From Oligoflexales bacterium (lineage in GTDB: Bacteria > Bdellovibrionota_B > Oligoflexia > Oligoflexales > Bog-1112), in NCBI GenBank assembly GCA_017985985.1, contig JAGNWK010000018.1:1-40110 (forward strand): 40,110 nt of DNA. Reading direction: 5' to 3'. The position numbers and the translations under genes were made by a program. Below are positions 17,701 through 25,560 of the stretch, in pieces. The notes below the pieces were generated by a model. That model saw only the letters and a program-made list of their open reading frames with translations. It did no database searches and was not told where the DNA came from. Within the stretch, counting starts at the first letter, position 1; each line of letters starts with the position of its first letter.

Positions 17701-18527
17701 AAACAGTCACAGATGCGGGAGAGATCCTCGACATAGGGACGCATGTCTTTTCCACCCAATGCACAGTTGATCCCAACCGTCAGTGGTTTGGCATGTCGGA
17801 TGGAGTACCAGAAGGCCTCTACGGTTTGACCGGAAAAGGTGCGACCGGATCGATCGGTGATCGTCACAGAGATCATGAGAGGGATCTTGATCTTTTCTCT
17901 TAGTTCATACTCAGAAATGGCAAACAGGCAGGCCTTGAGATTGAGGGTGTCAAACACGGTCTCTACCAGTAGCAGGTCCACCCCCCCTGCTATAAGACCA
18001 GAGATCTGCCCATAGTAGGACTCTTTGAGCTCTTCAAAGGTGACAGCGCGGTAGGCTGGGTTGTTAACGTCTGGAGAAAGGGTGAGGGTCTTATTCGTGG
18101 GGCCGACGCAGCCAGCCACGAAATGTTCTTGGGTCCTGAGTTCGGTCTCATCAGGGTACTCAAGGCGTATAGCCTCACGTGCAATTTGGGCAGCAGCTTG
18201 ATTGATCTCAAAGACGATGTGAGGCTCTTGGAGCCCGTAGTCAGCTTGAGAGATAGATGTTGCGTTGAAGGTGTTCGTTCCGAGTATGTTCACGCCAGAC
18301 TTTAAGTACTGTCTGTGAATATTGAGGATGACATCTGGCCTCGTGAGGCAGAGGAGGTCGTTGTTCCCCTTCAAGTCTTTTGCGTGCTCAAGGAAGCGTT
18401 GAGCACGGAAATCAGCCTCTTCGAGGCCGAAACCCTGGATCATGGTCCCCATCGCTCCATCGAGAAATAAGATTTTTTCTGAGAGAAGTTCTTTGAGCCT
18501 GACTATATGCTGATTCGTTTTTTGCAT
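14787..18527 (-). CDS. metH: Cobalamin-dependent methionine synthase MetH
   Basis: MetH transfers a methyl group from methyltetrahydrofolate to homocysteine through cobalamin. All four modules are present. The homocysteine domain has DGAMGT at about 23 and zinc ligands C255, C320 and C321 (GGCCGTTP). The folate domain starts at GERTNVTGS (about 370). The cobalamin domain has GDVHDIGKN with H770 and GGATTS. The C-terminal activation domain has RGIRPAPGYPACPDH. The length of 1246 residues matches full-length family members. I chose the ATG at 18527, where homology begins; the open frame continues about 80 codons upstream only through a family B repeat and the neighbouring gene. It is convergent with K3. 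No cobalamin riboswitch is evident in the short leader. Confidence 0.97.
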   Translation of the reverse strand: MQKTNQHIVRLKELLSEKILFLDGAMGTMIQGFGLEEADFRAQRFLEHAKDLKGNNDLLCLTRPDVILNIHRQYLKSGVNILGTNTFNATSISQADYGLQEPHIVFEINQAAAQIAREAIRLEYPDETELRTQEHFVAGCVGPTNKTLTLSPDVNNPAYRAVTFEELKESYYGQISGLIAGGVDLLLVETVFDTLNLKACLFAISEYELREKIKIPLMISVTITDRSGRTFSGQTVEAFWYSIRHAKPLTVGINCALGGKDMRPYVEDLSRICDCFVSCYPNAGLPNPMSLTGYDETPEDTAKTLRDMAQSGLINLAGGCCGTTPAHIAEIVRTLRDLPPRPIPTIIPKTRLSGLTPLIIDRKSFFVMIGERTNVTGSQIFRKCILEKDYNKALKIARSQVENGANIIDINFDDGMLDSEECMTHFLNLIASEPDIANVPIMIDSSKWEVLEAGLRCIQGKGIVNSISLKEGEETFLRQASLIQRYGASVVIMAFDENGQAAERDEKVRISKRAYTLLTETLDFDPCDIIFDPNILTVGTGMAEHNNYAVDFIEALPQIQERCPYVLTSGGISNISFSFRGQNKIREAIHSCFLYHAIKNGLSMGIVNAGMIEVYEDLDPELRLYVEDLLLNRREDATERLLDAAAKYNEQNSSQSSIKEIANWRTKSLEERVSHALVHGLSDDIEADMEEALHKFPAPLDIIEGPLMAGMKKVGELFGDGKMFLPQVVKSARVMKKAVTYIEPFMKKGADGKAERQTTFVIATVKGDVHDIGKNIVGVVLACNNYKVIDLGVMVRCDEILRVAREQGADFIGLSGLITPSLDEMIFNAKEMTRQGFKIPLLIGGATTSKAHTAVKIAPHYPAPVCYVADASQVVAACNDFLREDKESFIQKHLAEQEKIRVRFYSQKEEGTYLPIEEARAKGFHSPHPSISEPAWLGVRDIHSITLDEIASYIDWSPFFWSWGMSGQFPKILESAKSGEQARSLFADAQRLLKDIIVNRRFLPKAIVGLWPALRVGDDVEIYNPEDRSKVLSRLCFLRQQRTKDLEESEESSSEHYLCLADYILAASPQISSHTYDYIGAFALSSGHEVNDYADFFSKKNDDYSSIIIKALGDRLAEAFAELLHKKARNVCGYGKDENLSVDDMIRERYRGIRPAPGYPACPDHTEKLKLWKLLDVERRTGITLTESFAMNPPSSVSGYYFFHEEARYFRVGKIQKDQMLDYSKRKDMPLSELDKWLSPNLAYEP

Positions 18528-18549
18528 TTGTGATTCTCGTTGTGTGATT

Positions 18550-18628
18550 TCGTCATTGCGAGGAGCCGTAGGCGACGAAGCAATCTTGCCTTTACACGGA
18601 GATTGCTTCGCTTCGCTCGCAATGACGA
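18550..18628. repeat. Family B palindromic repeat, complete copy
   Basis: A 78-bp near-palindrome begins CGTCATTGCGAGGAGCCG and ends CTTCGCTCGCAATGACG, with TTGCCTTTACACGG in the centre. It fills the gap between metH and the prepilin-like gene. Further copies are at 20214-20283, 34662-34733 and 36111-36177. From memory, similar CATTGCGAGCGAAGCGAAGCAATC repeats occur in many bacterial genomes; I cannot check this here. Confidence 0.9.
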
Positions 18629-18678
18629 GGTGGAGAACGCCGAATGACATTGGGGATCTCGTCTGTAACATCAGTAAA

Positions 18679-20145
18679 CTACCAATATTTCCAACAACCG
18701 TTCTCCCAGTAAATATGCTCACCCTCTGGGGTCCTGCTATGGGCGCCTGGTGACCCTGGTGTACGTCCTGGCACATTGAGGCACTCGGGATCTACTGGAG
18801 GGGGGGCTGGAGGAGGAACGGTTCTGGGATTGAGCTCATAGCAGCAGCTAAGCTCTATGAAACATTTTACGACTGAGGTACAAGACCCCCCCCACTTGTC
18901 TACGGCGCAGGGGGACTGGCTGTAGCAAGATGTTTCGGGAATAGGGTGAGCGGCAGCACCGGTGCCTGCGGCCGGTGGTCTTTGCGGGGCTGGGCGAATG
19001 GATTCAATCCAGCCCCCTTTGTTACAGCCCTCACTGCGAGCAGTGCCTGCAGCTACTGGGGAGGGACTAGAGTCACTATTTAGACTTTCGACTAGGGTCG
19101 ACTCGCAGTAGATAGGTTGACAAATGATAGTTCCATCTAAGTTGACCCCTCGATACCTCTCATTGGCTCGACACTGTCTGGTTACACCAGTACAGGATTT
19201 ACTTCCATCTGCAGCGGTCTCTTCTTTAAAAGGGTAGATGCACTCACAGATGGCCTTTCTATCTTTTATACCTGTGATGGTGTAATTGGGACCACACTGC
19301 AGTCTAAGATCAGAGTCTTGAACAATGAGGGCCACAGGCAGGGAAGTCGCCCCGAAGGAGGAACTTAGGAGTGTGGGTTTGTCATCCCAAAAAGCCTCAT
19401 CTGTGGGGATAGAGGGCAGAGTCCTCCGTACTTTTGTGACAGCGCCACCTCCAACAGCACGATTGTTCATCACAACCTGGTAACGGAGGTTGATGGTTTG
19501 CGCTCGAGAGCATTCACTTGGACTAGAATTGAGGTTGCCTGCAGAGGCGGCAGATACACTGTCATCTTCTCCTGATTGAGCGGTCCCCAGAGATGCATCA
19601 TCAGTTGGGCAGTTCGCCCAGAAATAAGTCCGAACCTCGAGGTTGCAATCCCCAGCGGTACTATCAATGGGGCAGAGAGTTCTATTTTTAATTCGGTAGA
19701 TGGCAGGTTTAGTTTTGGTCCCTGCAACGCGATGCTTTTGAATGTTGGGGATGGTAACAGCTTCACGACCAAGACTGGTAATGAGTTCAAAAGGCAATTG
19801 GCGTCTGAGATCCGTTGCGTGCCGCTGGCAAAGGGGAGAAGAAAGGATACACTCTTTAAGTGCTTTGTTGCCATCGTCTGTCGAGAGGGTGGCACTGCTG
19901 AAGATATTTTTGGGGTTGGATAAAGCCTCCTCTATGTCCATGGCCAGTGCCTTCATACTCATCATTTGCTCTAATTCTTTAGCATTTTCTTGCTGATTAG
20001 ACAGAAAGACTGTTGTGACGAGAATAAGAACACCACTAGCACCCATGGCGACAAGTACTTCAGTCAGAGACATGGCTTTCTGAGCCAACTTAGAGGCCTT
20101 GAACTTTATTGGCATGACTTTAGAATCTCCATCAGGCTTGGACAT
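18679..20145 (-). CDS. Cysteine-rich prepilin-like protein with class III signal
   Basis: The N-terminus is a type IV prepilin signal. A basic leader ends in KA, then MSLTEVLVAMG with Glu at position +5 and a hydrophobic helix of about 18 residues. A prepilin peptidase would cleave before the Met and methylate it. The remaining 430 residues are unusually long for a pilin and hold many cysteines, with a Pro-rich stretch near the end. This resembles minor-pilin or adhesin-like proteins that carry a passenger domain. Starts at 20145 or 20115 are both possible; neither has a strong ribosome site. No pilus assembly genes lie nearby. It sits upstream of metH with a repeat between. Function beyond a pilin-like anchor is unknown. 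Confidence 0.75.
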   Translation of the reverse strand: MSKPDGDSKVMPIKFKASKLAQKAMSLTEVLVAMGASGVLILVTTVFLSNQQENAKELEQMMSMKALAMDIEEALSNPKNIFSSATLSTDDGNKALKECILSSPLCQRHATDLRRQLPFELITSLGREAVTIPNIQKHRVAGTKTKPAIYRIKNRTLCPIDSTAGDCNLEVRTYFWANCPTDDASLGTAQSGEDDSVSAASAGNLNSSPSECSRAQTINLRYQVVMNNRAVGGGAVTKVRRTLPSIPTDEAFWDDKPTLLSSSFGATSLPVALIVQDSDLRLQCGPNYTITGIKDRKAICECIYPFKEETAADGSKSCTGVTRQCRANERYRGVNLDGTIICQPIYCESTLVESLNSDSSPSPVAAGTARSEGCNKGGWIESIRPAPQRPPAAGTGAAAHPIPETSCYSQSPCAVDKWGGSCTSVVKCFIELSCCYELNPRTVPPPAPPPVDPECLNVPGRTPGSPGAHSRTPEGEHIYWENGCWKYW

Positions 20146-20189
20146 TTAAAAGTAGAGAGGGGTGTTCTACACTTCCCTTGACTTCGCTC

Positions 20190-20481
20190 CAACCTGTCTA
20201 AGTATTACGATTTCGTAATCGCGAGGAGCCGTAGGCGACGAAGCAATCTTGCCTTTACACGGAGATTGCTTCGCTAATGACGAGCTTCTGCGACGAATAC
20301 CTAGACACCTTCGCTCGGGGTGACGTTCTCTCTATCAGCTAAAGCCCGGCCACCTCGAGCCCATTCGACTTCGCTCAGGGCAGGCTCCGTCGAGAGGTGT
20401 CGAGTTAAAACAAGACAGACAGGTAAGGAGTTCCTCCTAACGGAATGATATTGGCGGTCAGGGGATCTCATACCTAAGATC
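20190..20481. repeat. Repeat cluster with family B and family A pieces
   Basis: The 387-bp gap before the glycosyltransferase holds no gene. It contains the short motif CTGTCTAAGTATT (20191), a family B copy with a shortened right arm (20214-20283), family A pieces with TTCGCTCGGGGTGACG (20311 onward), and an end segment GGCGGTCAGGGGATCTCAT (20453-20471). That end segment recurs in opposite orientation after the glycosyltransferase gene. Confidence 0.8.
20452..20481. repeat. Left arm of inverted repeat flanking the glycosyltransferase
   Basis: These 30 bp match the reverse complement of 21841-21870 at 27 of 30 positions by my alignment. The arms enclose a single gene and about 1.36 kb. Confidence 0.85.
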
Positions 20482-20532
20482 GTGCGTAACGTCAGTATAT
20501 AACTTGGAATTTATTGGGCAACAGGAGTTCGT

Positions 20533-21753
20533 GTGAAAAAGATAGCGGTCGTGGTCCAGAGGTATGGGGGGGAAGTGGTGGGTGGTGCTGAAATGCAAGC
20601 CAGGCTTCTTGCTGAGAAGATGCAAAGTCATCTGGGTTGGCAAGTTGATGTTTTGACCACCACTGCAAAAGAGTACACGACATGGAAGAATTTTTATCCA
20701 GAAGGGCGAAGTGAACTCCACTCGGTGAATGTTCATCGCTTCGATTCTTTCTGGGGTCGTTCTCTTTTCTTGCCTATCTACAGTCGCTTTCTTTTTCTTT
20801 TCCAGAAAATATTTTTAAGAAGGCTATGGACACCCCTCCAAATTTGGTTTGAGCTCAAATTTTTGATACTTCAGGGCCCCGTTAATTTTAAGCTGTCCCG
20901 ATATATCAAACAGCATAGGGATGACTACGATGCTTGGGTTTTCTTTACGTACCTTTATCTTCCAACCGTTTGGGGGATTTCTCTTGTGCAATCAAAAGTG
21001 CAATCAAGACCCATCATCCTGGTCCCTGAGGCTCACGATGAACCTGCTTTTTATTTCTCTTTATTTAAGAGTATGTTTCAAAAAGCATCTCATATTTTTG
21101 TAAACTCAGTTTCAGAAAAGGAACTGATGGAAGGGCGTATAGGCAAAAGTGATAAGATCCAGATTGTGGGTCTTGGTTTTGATGAAAATTACGATCAAGA
21201 AGGTGAAGAAGAAGTTTTAGCACTTGATCCACCTTATGTTCTTTATTTTGGAAGAATCAGTCGGGGGAAGAAAATCGATGAACTGATACAATTTTTCCAT
21301 TCTTTTTTAGAATCTTCTCCTTTCAAGAATGTAAACTTATATTTAGCGGGTCATGTAGAAGAAGGAGTCGTTCTTCCTCAGCAAGGAAATATTCGCTATC
21401 TGGGACATCTATCAGAATCGGATAAGAGCATTACAATTCGTCAAGCCCTATGTCTTGTCAACCCCTCTCCCTTAGAGAGCCTTTCCATGGTTGTTTTGGA
21501 GGCTGTCATGCTCAAAAAACCTGTGCTCGTCAATCAAGAGTGTTCTGTCTTTCGCTACTATGAGTCGGTTATGCCAAGCGTCTATGGCTACCGAGACGAT
21601 TTTAACGCAAAACTGTCTTTCATTGCAGAAAGAAACTGGAGAGACGACTCTGCCCAAAAAGATTTGGGAGAAAGTCAACGATGGGTGAGAGAGCACTATT
21701 CTTGGGAGAAAATTTTAAGAGATTACCAGAAAGTTTTAGGTGACCCTTTTTAG
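20533..21753 (+). CDS. GT4-type glycosyltransferase
   Basis: This 406-residue enzyme has the two-domain GT-B layout of family 4 retaining glycosyltransferases. The N-terminal Rossmann domain starts AVVVQRYGGEVVGGAE, with the nucleotide-sugar enzyme's GGAE loop. The C-terminal domain has YFGRISRGKKIDEL, the GHVEEG and RYLGHLS strands, and ESLSMVVLEAVM, which fits the E-x7-E donor-binding motif. It probably adds a sugar to a surface polysaccharide or glycolipid; donor and acceptor are unknown. The GTG start has AGGAG five bases upstream. It stands alone, not in a polysaccharide operon, between inverted repeats. Its TAG stop lies within the family D repeat CCCTTTTTAGGGG, so its last residues may have been altered by that insertion. 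Confidence 0.88.
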   Translation: MKKIAVVVQRYGGEVVGGAEMQARLLAEKMQSHLGWQVDVLTTTAKEYTTWKNFYPEGRSELHSVNVHRFDSFWGRSLFLPIYSRFLFLFQKIFLRRLWTPLQIWFELKFLILQGPVNFKLSRYIKQHRDDYDAWVFFTYLYLPTVWGISLVQSKVQSRPIILVPEAHDEPAFYFSLFKSMFQKASHIFVNSVSEKELMEGRIGKSDKIQIVGLGFDENYDQEGEEEVLALDPPYVLYFGRISRGKKIDELIQFFHSFLESSPFKNVNLYLAGHVEEGVVLPQQGNIRYLGHLSESDKSITIRQALCLVNPSPLESLSMVVLEAVMLKKPVLVNQECSVFRYYESVMPSVYGYRDDFNAKLSFIAERNWRDDSAQKDLGESQRWVREHYSWEKILRDYQKVLGDPF

Positions 21754-21775
21754 GGGAACCAGCTGCGCACCCATT
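21744..21775. repeat. Family D repeat end at the 3' end of the glycosyltransferase
   Basis: CCCTTTTTAGGGGAACCAGC and the following TGCGCACCCATT closely match 27781-27813. The glycosyltransferase stop codon TAG is inside it. Confidence 0.8.
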
Positions 21776-21858
21776 TATTTGTAATCGGTTTCACGATATT
21801 CGTCTGCAGGACTTGGGACTGAGTTGGGGTTTGATGAACTGATCTTACGCATGAGATC

Positions 21859-21959
21859 CCCTGACCGCCTAACGGCCTCGTTCCTCGGTCTTCGGCGTGG
21901 GGATGACTAGGATCGAAGTTCGTCATCCCCACGCTGAAGTGAAACGGAGGCGGTCAGGG
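21859..21959. repeat. About 100-bp palindrome with two strong stems
   Basis: The outer arms CCCTGACCGCCT (21859-21870) and its exact complement (21948-21959) enclose an inner pair at 21890-21907 and 21922-21939 that matches at 17 of 18 positions (GCGTGGGGATGAC core). Family A sequence follows to about 22040. It looks like a MITE-like or REP-like element and includes the right arm of the inverted repeat around the glycosyltransferase. Confidence 0.85.
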
Positions 21960-22040
21960 CAATGTCATTCGGTTAAGGCAAGATACCCCTCGACTTTGCT
22001 CGGGGTGACGTTCTCGCAACTAGCTAAAAGGCCCGTCACC

Positions 22041-22490
22041 TTGAGGTTGGCTATCGAGCTCAAAATTGTTTTCCAAGATTTGATGCATACAGAAGTCACA
22101 AAACTTCCCCCGCATGTTAAAAATCTTGCCGAGCTGCTAGCTAAAACTGCAGATGAAGATTTGGCCAAAGTTCTTTCTGGACAGGTAGAAGATATGGCCT
22201 TGGAAATCTTATTAGAGGCCGGGAAAAATTGCTCTCCAGGCATGACTCATTGTTTATTTCCTAAAAATAAGTTGGGCTCTCCCCTCTCTGCAAAAATAGA
22301 GGGACCTTCCCTTAAAAAATTTGCTGAACTCCTTACAGTAAAAATCTCTAAAAAAGAATCTAGCTTTGGTTTAACCAAAGATCCAGTGGAGGGAGGTACG
22401 GGAGGTACGGGAGGTACGGACGAACGCCTAACAACCCTGCTAGCTCACAGCGTTCTAGTTCTGTACCAGGGGTTAGGGGGATACATTTAA
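22041..22490 (+). pseudogene. 3' fragment of an unidentified gene joined to a repeat
   Basis: The frame is open from 21897, but everything before about 22041 is palindromic repeat, so its apparent start is not credible. From RLAIELKIVFQDL onward the sequence looks like a real protein: a helical region, two cysteines around SPGMTHCLFP, a Gly-Thr repeat from a 9-bp tandem (GGAGGTACG three times, about 22394-22420), and an end SVLVLYQG. K1 ends with a vaguely similar ALILYQG, which hints at descent from a related effector gene, though this is weak. The 5' part was probably lost when the repeat inserted. No function can be assigned. Confidence 0.4.
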
Positions 22491-22497
22491 GCGAAAT

Positions 22498-22745
22498 GGA
22501 TTCACACGATCAGCAGAGTTCCAAGGGGACATTCGAGGAAAGAATTCAGAGCCTTGTTGTTCGTTGGATGGTCCTTTACGGCAAACCTTTTATCAAAAAA
22601 AGTTAGATATCGCTTAAGTGCAAAATCGCGCCTAGGGGGAAGGGCTGTATTGAGAGTGAACGGTGAGCTCTTGTTGGATCTAGATCTCTCTGCTGCTATT
22701 TTTGACGCTACAGGTTTTTTGCAGTTGAAAAAAGAAAAAGATTGA
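22498..22745 (+). pseudogene. Small unidentified gene, apparently frameshifted at an A7 run
   Basis: An ATG at 22498 opens a frame encoding MDSHDQQSS and ending KPFIKKS just after the run AAAAAAA (22593-22599). A second frame across the same run continues for about 45 codons, with RLGGRAVLRVNGELLLDLD, to a TGA at 22743-22745. Joining them gives a protein of about 82 residues. Neither piece is recognisable. It could be a pseudogene, a sequencing error in the homopolymer, or slippage-controlled expression. Confidence 0.35.
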
Positions 22746-22791
22746 AAATATAAGGTATATAGATCTCGTTAGCATATTTTTCTCCTGAGAA

Positions 22792-24363
22792 CTATAGCTT
22801 GGTCTTGAGATGGCTGTCATAAGTTCTTAAAAGTAAAGCCTCCATTTCCCCATCGATTGGTGCTCGATGCTCCCTGGTCAGCTCGTCTATCTTTGCAGCA
22901 TAGTTGGCACTAAGCCATGGTGGTAAGCCTTCGCTAGCAAATTTGGCAAAATCTATAGTAAACATAAATGTATCTTTTGTACGCTCGGCCTCTCCATAAT
23001 CTCCAAGAAAAGCTAGGCGTCCCTTGTAGAAAAAATTCCTTAATGAAGAGTCATTGTGAGCGAAGCCTCCTCTATGCAAAGCTGAAAGAGCACGAACAAT
23101 CAAAGTTAGCTGTATATACAGTGAGTGTATGCCTTCAGGACTGTGGTCAAACATCATACCCTTCAAAGATCCTTGCATCGGCTCCATGACAATGTAACAG
23201 GAATCATTTGCAATATACGCCCCGTAGACGGGTATGCTGTTAGGGTGCCTTGACATTTCTATTCCTATAGAAACTTCTGTCGCAGCTCTCTGCATCATTT
23301 TTTCCGCGGTGTATTGACCACTTGTATCAGTAAGAGGTATCTTTTTTACAACGAGTTCTACTCTTGATCCCTCGACATCGAATGCAGTTTTGAACAGGGT
23401 TGAGCCACTGAAATCTCCCTGTGCTATTTTTTGAAAAGGTTCGGAAAATCTGACGCTTGAACGAGAGGGAAGTTCTGACGGAGCGATGTCGATAGGTTCT
23501 TTATCGAGAGAGGCCAATTCATGTACAATCCGTGTTTTGAGATCGAATTGAGGATCATTCCGGAAATTTGTACTTGCTATAACTTGTTTATCTCCTTCCT
23601 TGGTAAACAATTTCTTATGAACGCTAATCTCATCTATACGAGGTACTAAATTTAGCGCTTCTAAAAGAACCCCATCCGTAGTTCCAATCCTGGCTTGTTT
23701 AGGATTTCGATATTCAATCGTTCCAACGAGAACAGAGCCTTGCTGAGTTGCTTTCACGATCAAATGATCTGCAGGGACAAAGACGAAAGCCGCATCTTCC
23801 TCTGGAGGGAAGCTGATATTTTTCAGTTGAGGGATGGCGACGGCAGGTAATTCTACCACCACCCTATTGGTTTTGCCCACTTCGATACGAATCAATTCGG
23901 GACTAGGTGCAGGAGTTGCAGTTCCCCTTTCCTGCGGAATGGGAGATTCTCTGCGTACACTTGAAGAAGCATCAGTGGTTTCGGCAAAAGGCCGATCTAT
24001 CATTTCAGCACTTTCTGCCATGCGTTGAGGTTCAGATTCAGGCTTGGGTACTTCCTTGGGATCTACGAAGAGCTCTTTGCTATCTAAGTGTGGACTTCCT
24101 ACTTTTGCAGGGCCTACTATGACGACTTTGGTAAACCCCTTGACAAGTTCTAGGGTCTTGGTGGGTGATCCTACAATATAAAGTTGTTTAGCTTTGTTCA
24201 TCAAAGAGTTAGGTACTGCTGGGGAAGAGGCATTAAGCAGATGCTTCTCTCCCAACGGCTTCGATGGGCTTTTTCTTTTTGTTGTGTTGCAAGAAAGAGT
24301 GAAGGTGAGGTTAAGACATAGTGCAGTTTTGTAGAAAATGGGCTTTGAAATATGAAGATCCAT
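22792..24363 (-). CDS. Kinase-like lipoprotein with non-canonical catalytic motifs (K5)
   Basis: The N-terminal 25 residues form a lipoprotein signal ending TLSC, with C25 followed by a basic stretch. Residues about 30-310 are an unrecognised region with Pro-rich low complexity and beta-like segments. The last 200 residues read as a protein kinase fold: Lys in VVKK (about 336), IVMEPM as the hinge, then AHNDSSLRNFF with D438 and the downstream Asn, and GDYGEAE in place of DFG. HND for HRD and DYG for DFG are deviations, but the metal- and base-binding Asp and Asn are kept, as in aminoglycoside- and lipopolysaccharide-kinase-like families. It lacks the N-terminal module of K1/K3/K4. The ATG at 24363 has no clear ribosome site. 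It may be an active divergent kinase or a pseudokinase. Confidence 0.7.
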   Translation of the reverse strand: MDLHISKPIFYKTALCLNLTFTLSCNTTKRKSPSKPLGEKHLLNASSPAVPNSLMNKAKQLYIVGSPTKTLELVKGFTKVVIVGPAKVGSPHLDSKELFVDPKEVPKPESEPQRMAESAEMIDRPFAETTDASSSVRRESPIPQERGTATPAPSPELIRIEVGKTNRVVVELPAVAIPQLKNISFPPEEDAAFVFVPADHLIVKATQQGSVLVGTIEYRNPKQARIGTTDGVLLEALNLVPRIDEISVHKKLFTKEGDKQVIASTNFRNDPQFDLKTRIVHELASLDKEPIDIAPSELPSRSSVRFSEPFQKIAQGDFSGSTLFKTAFDVEGSRVELVVKKIPLTDTSGQYTAEKMMQRAATEVSIGIEMSRHPNSIPVYGAYIANDSCYIVMEPMQGSLKGMMFDHSPEGIHSLYIQLTLIVRALSALHRGGFAHNDSSLRNFFYKGRLAFLGDYGEAERTKDTFMFTIDFAKFASEGLPPWLSANYAAKIDELTREHRAPIDGEMEALLLRTYDSHLKTKL

Positions 24364-24524
24364 GAAGTGCTCGAAGTCTTAGTTTGTTTCTGAGTCTCAT
24401 TGTATCACGGCTGACTTGAGGGCGTCTAAACGGAGGAGACTTTTTATTGAAAAAGCTAGGAGAGATGGAAGCAATGCGTAAAGTCGAACATCAAAGTATC
24501 ACTGCTGCTAGTCTGGTGTGATAG

Positions 24525-25316
24525 TCAGCCAGCTGTTCCTCCACCCCCTCTCCTATCATGGTCTCTGCGCGGGTTTTGTGAACTCCTGCTTCCACAAGAG
24601 AGCATACTTTGGTCCTGTTGTGGAAGTTTTCTTACGTATCGAGATCGAGAAATAGGTCCAATCACGGCGGTTGGTCGCGCTAATGTGAGAGTTCCCGTGC
24701 TTCTTCTCGTACTACCTAGATGGGGTGGAATTATGCTTACAGGTTCATATGGTCCAACGAGATGCATGATTCCTAGTTGAGCCAGGATAAATTGTTCCGT
24801 AATGGTGGATATCAAAGGTGGAACACCGGGAAAAGGGGCATATGCAGTGTAAGCAGGGACAGGTGTTGCTGTGGTATCAGAGCTTCCGCAGGACGCTCCA
24901 TAAATATGCCTTGGTCTAGCTTGATGAATAGGTACCAAGGGTGGGGGGACAGGAGGTGTCATATGGACCGGGGCTTGCGGAATCGGCAGCAGGGTTTCCG
25001 CTGCTACGGGTTCTGAGCTTCCCTCTGGTGGTAGAGCCTCAGCTGGGGCTACGAGGCTGCACTCCGCAGGGGAAGTCTCATAAAAGGACTCTGCGTCATC
25101 CTCTACAGCGTCACGTCTAGGGATTTCTCTCCATGCTGCTAAAGGATCATCAGCATCGTCATCTGACTCAATGATCACACTGCCAGTTGAGTGTAGACTT
25201 CGAGTAGGCATGGCTAAAAGCTTGAGTGGCAGCATGGTAGTGAAGAAGAAAAGACTGGAACCAAGCAAAGTGAAGTTAAGCTGTTCAAAGACTTTTTTGG
25301 AGAATCGCATACGCAT
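24525..25316 (-). CDS. Exported Pro-rich protein of unknown function
   Basis: I chose the ATG at 25316, because the earlier start lies in sequence shared with a family C repeat and this one has AGGA about nine bases upstream. The N-terminus has basic residues and a hydrophobic core (FTLLGSSLFFFTTMLPL) with a possible LAM cleavage site. An acidic segment (ESDDDADD) follows, then a long Pro/Ala-rich and then Arg/Ser/Gly-rich region without recognisable domains. The low complexity resembles OTU1's linkers. It sits upstream of K5 on the same strand, about 160 bp apart. No function can be assigned; that it is exported is inferred from the signal alone. Confidence 0.5.
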   Translation of the reverse strand: MRMRFSKKVFEQLNFTLLGSSLFFFTTMLPLKLLAMPTRSLHSTGSVIIESDDDADDPLAAWREIPRRDAVEDDAESFYETSPAECSLVAPAEALPPEGSSEPVAAETLLPIPQAPVHMTPPVPPPLVPIHQARPRHIYGASCGSSDTTATPVPAYTAYAPFPGVPPLISTITEQFILAQLGIMHLVGPYEPVSIIPPHLGSTRRSTGTLTLARPTAVIGPISRSRYVRKLPQQDQSMLSCGSRSSQNPRRDHDRRGGGGTAG

Positions 25317-25353
25317 AAGAAAGGTCCTACAAATAGGAATGGGGTCATGGTTT

Positions 25354-25445
25354 AGGAACCATCCCACAAGTCGTCTAGCTGTCTTGTTTTCGTCGAGGCG
25401 CGCTCATTTACCAGCAAGTCAACTGCGCTGCTCGCTCCTCAATGC
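25354..25445. repeat. Family C repeat, diverged copy
   Basis: TAGGAACCATCCCACAAGTCG, followed by CTAGCTG and later a GCTCGCTCCTCAATGCC end, matches parts of 28632-28722 in rearranged order. It lies in the 240-bp gap upstream of the Pro-rich protein, which otherwise shows nothing recognisable. Confidence 0.65.
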
Positions 25446-25560
25446 CTTGCTATACGACTGTGAGATGGTTTCTAGCAAAACATATCCTTTCAGTAAGTAT
25501 CAGGAATTATTCGGTTTGTTGATGGTATTTTGGAAAAGGCTGAGCTGACAAAGGGCGAGG

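Noticed and set aside
18528..18776. An 80-codon N-terminal extension of MetH
   Set aside because: It is encoded by a family B repeat and by the end of the prepilin-like gene; MetH homology starts at the ATG at 18527.
22593..22599. Programmed frameshifting at the A7 run
   Set aside because: No downstream pseudoknot or upstream ribosome-site-like stimulator is visible, so a plain indel or error is more likely.
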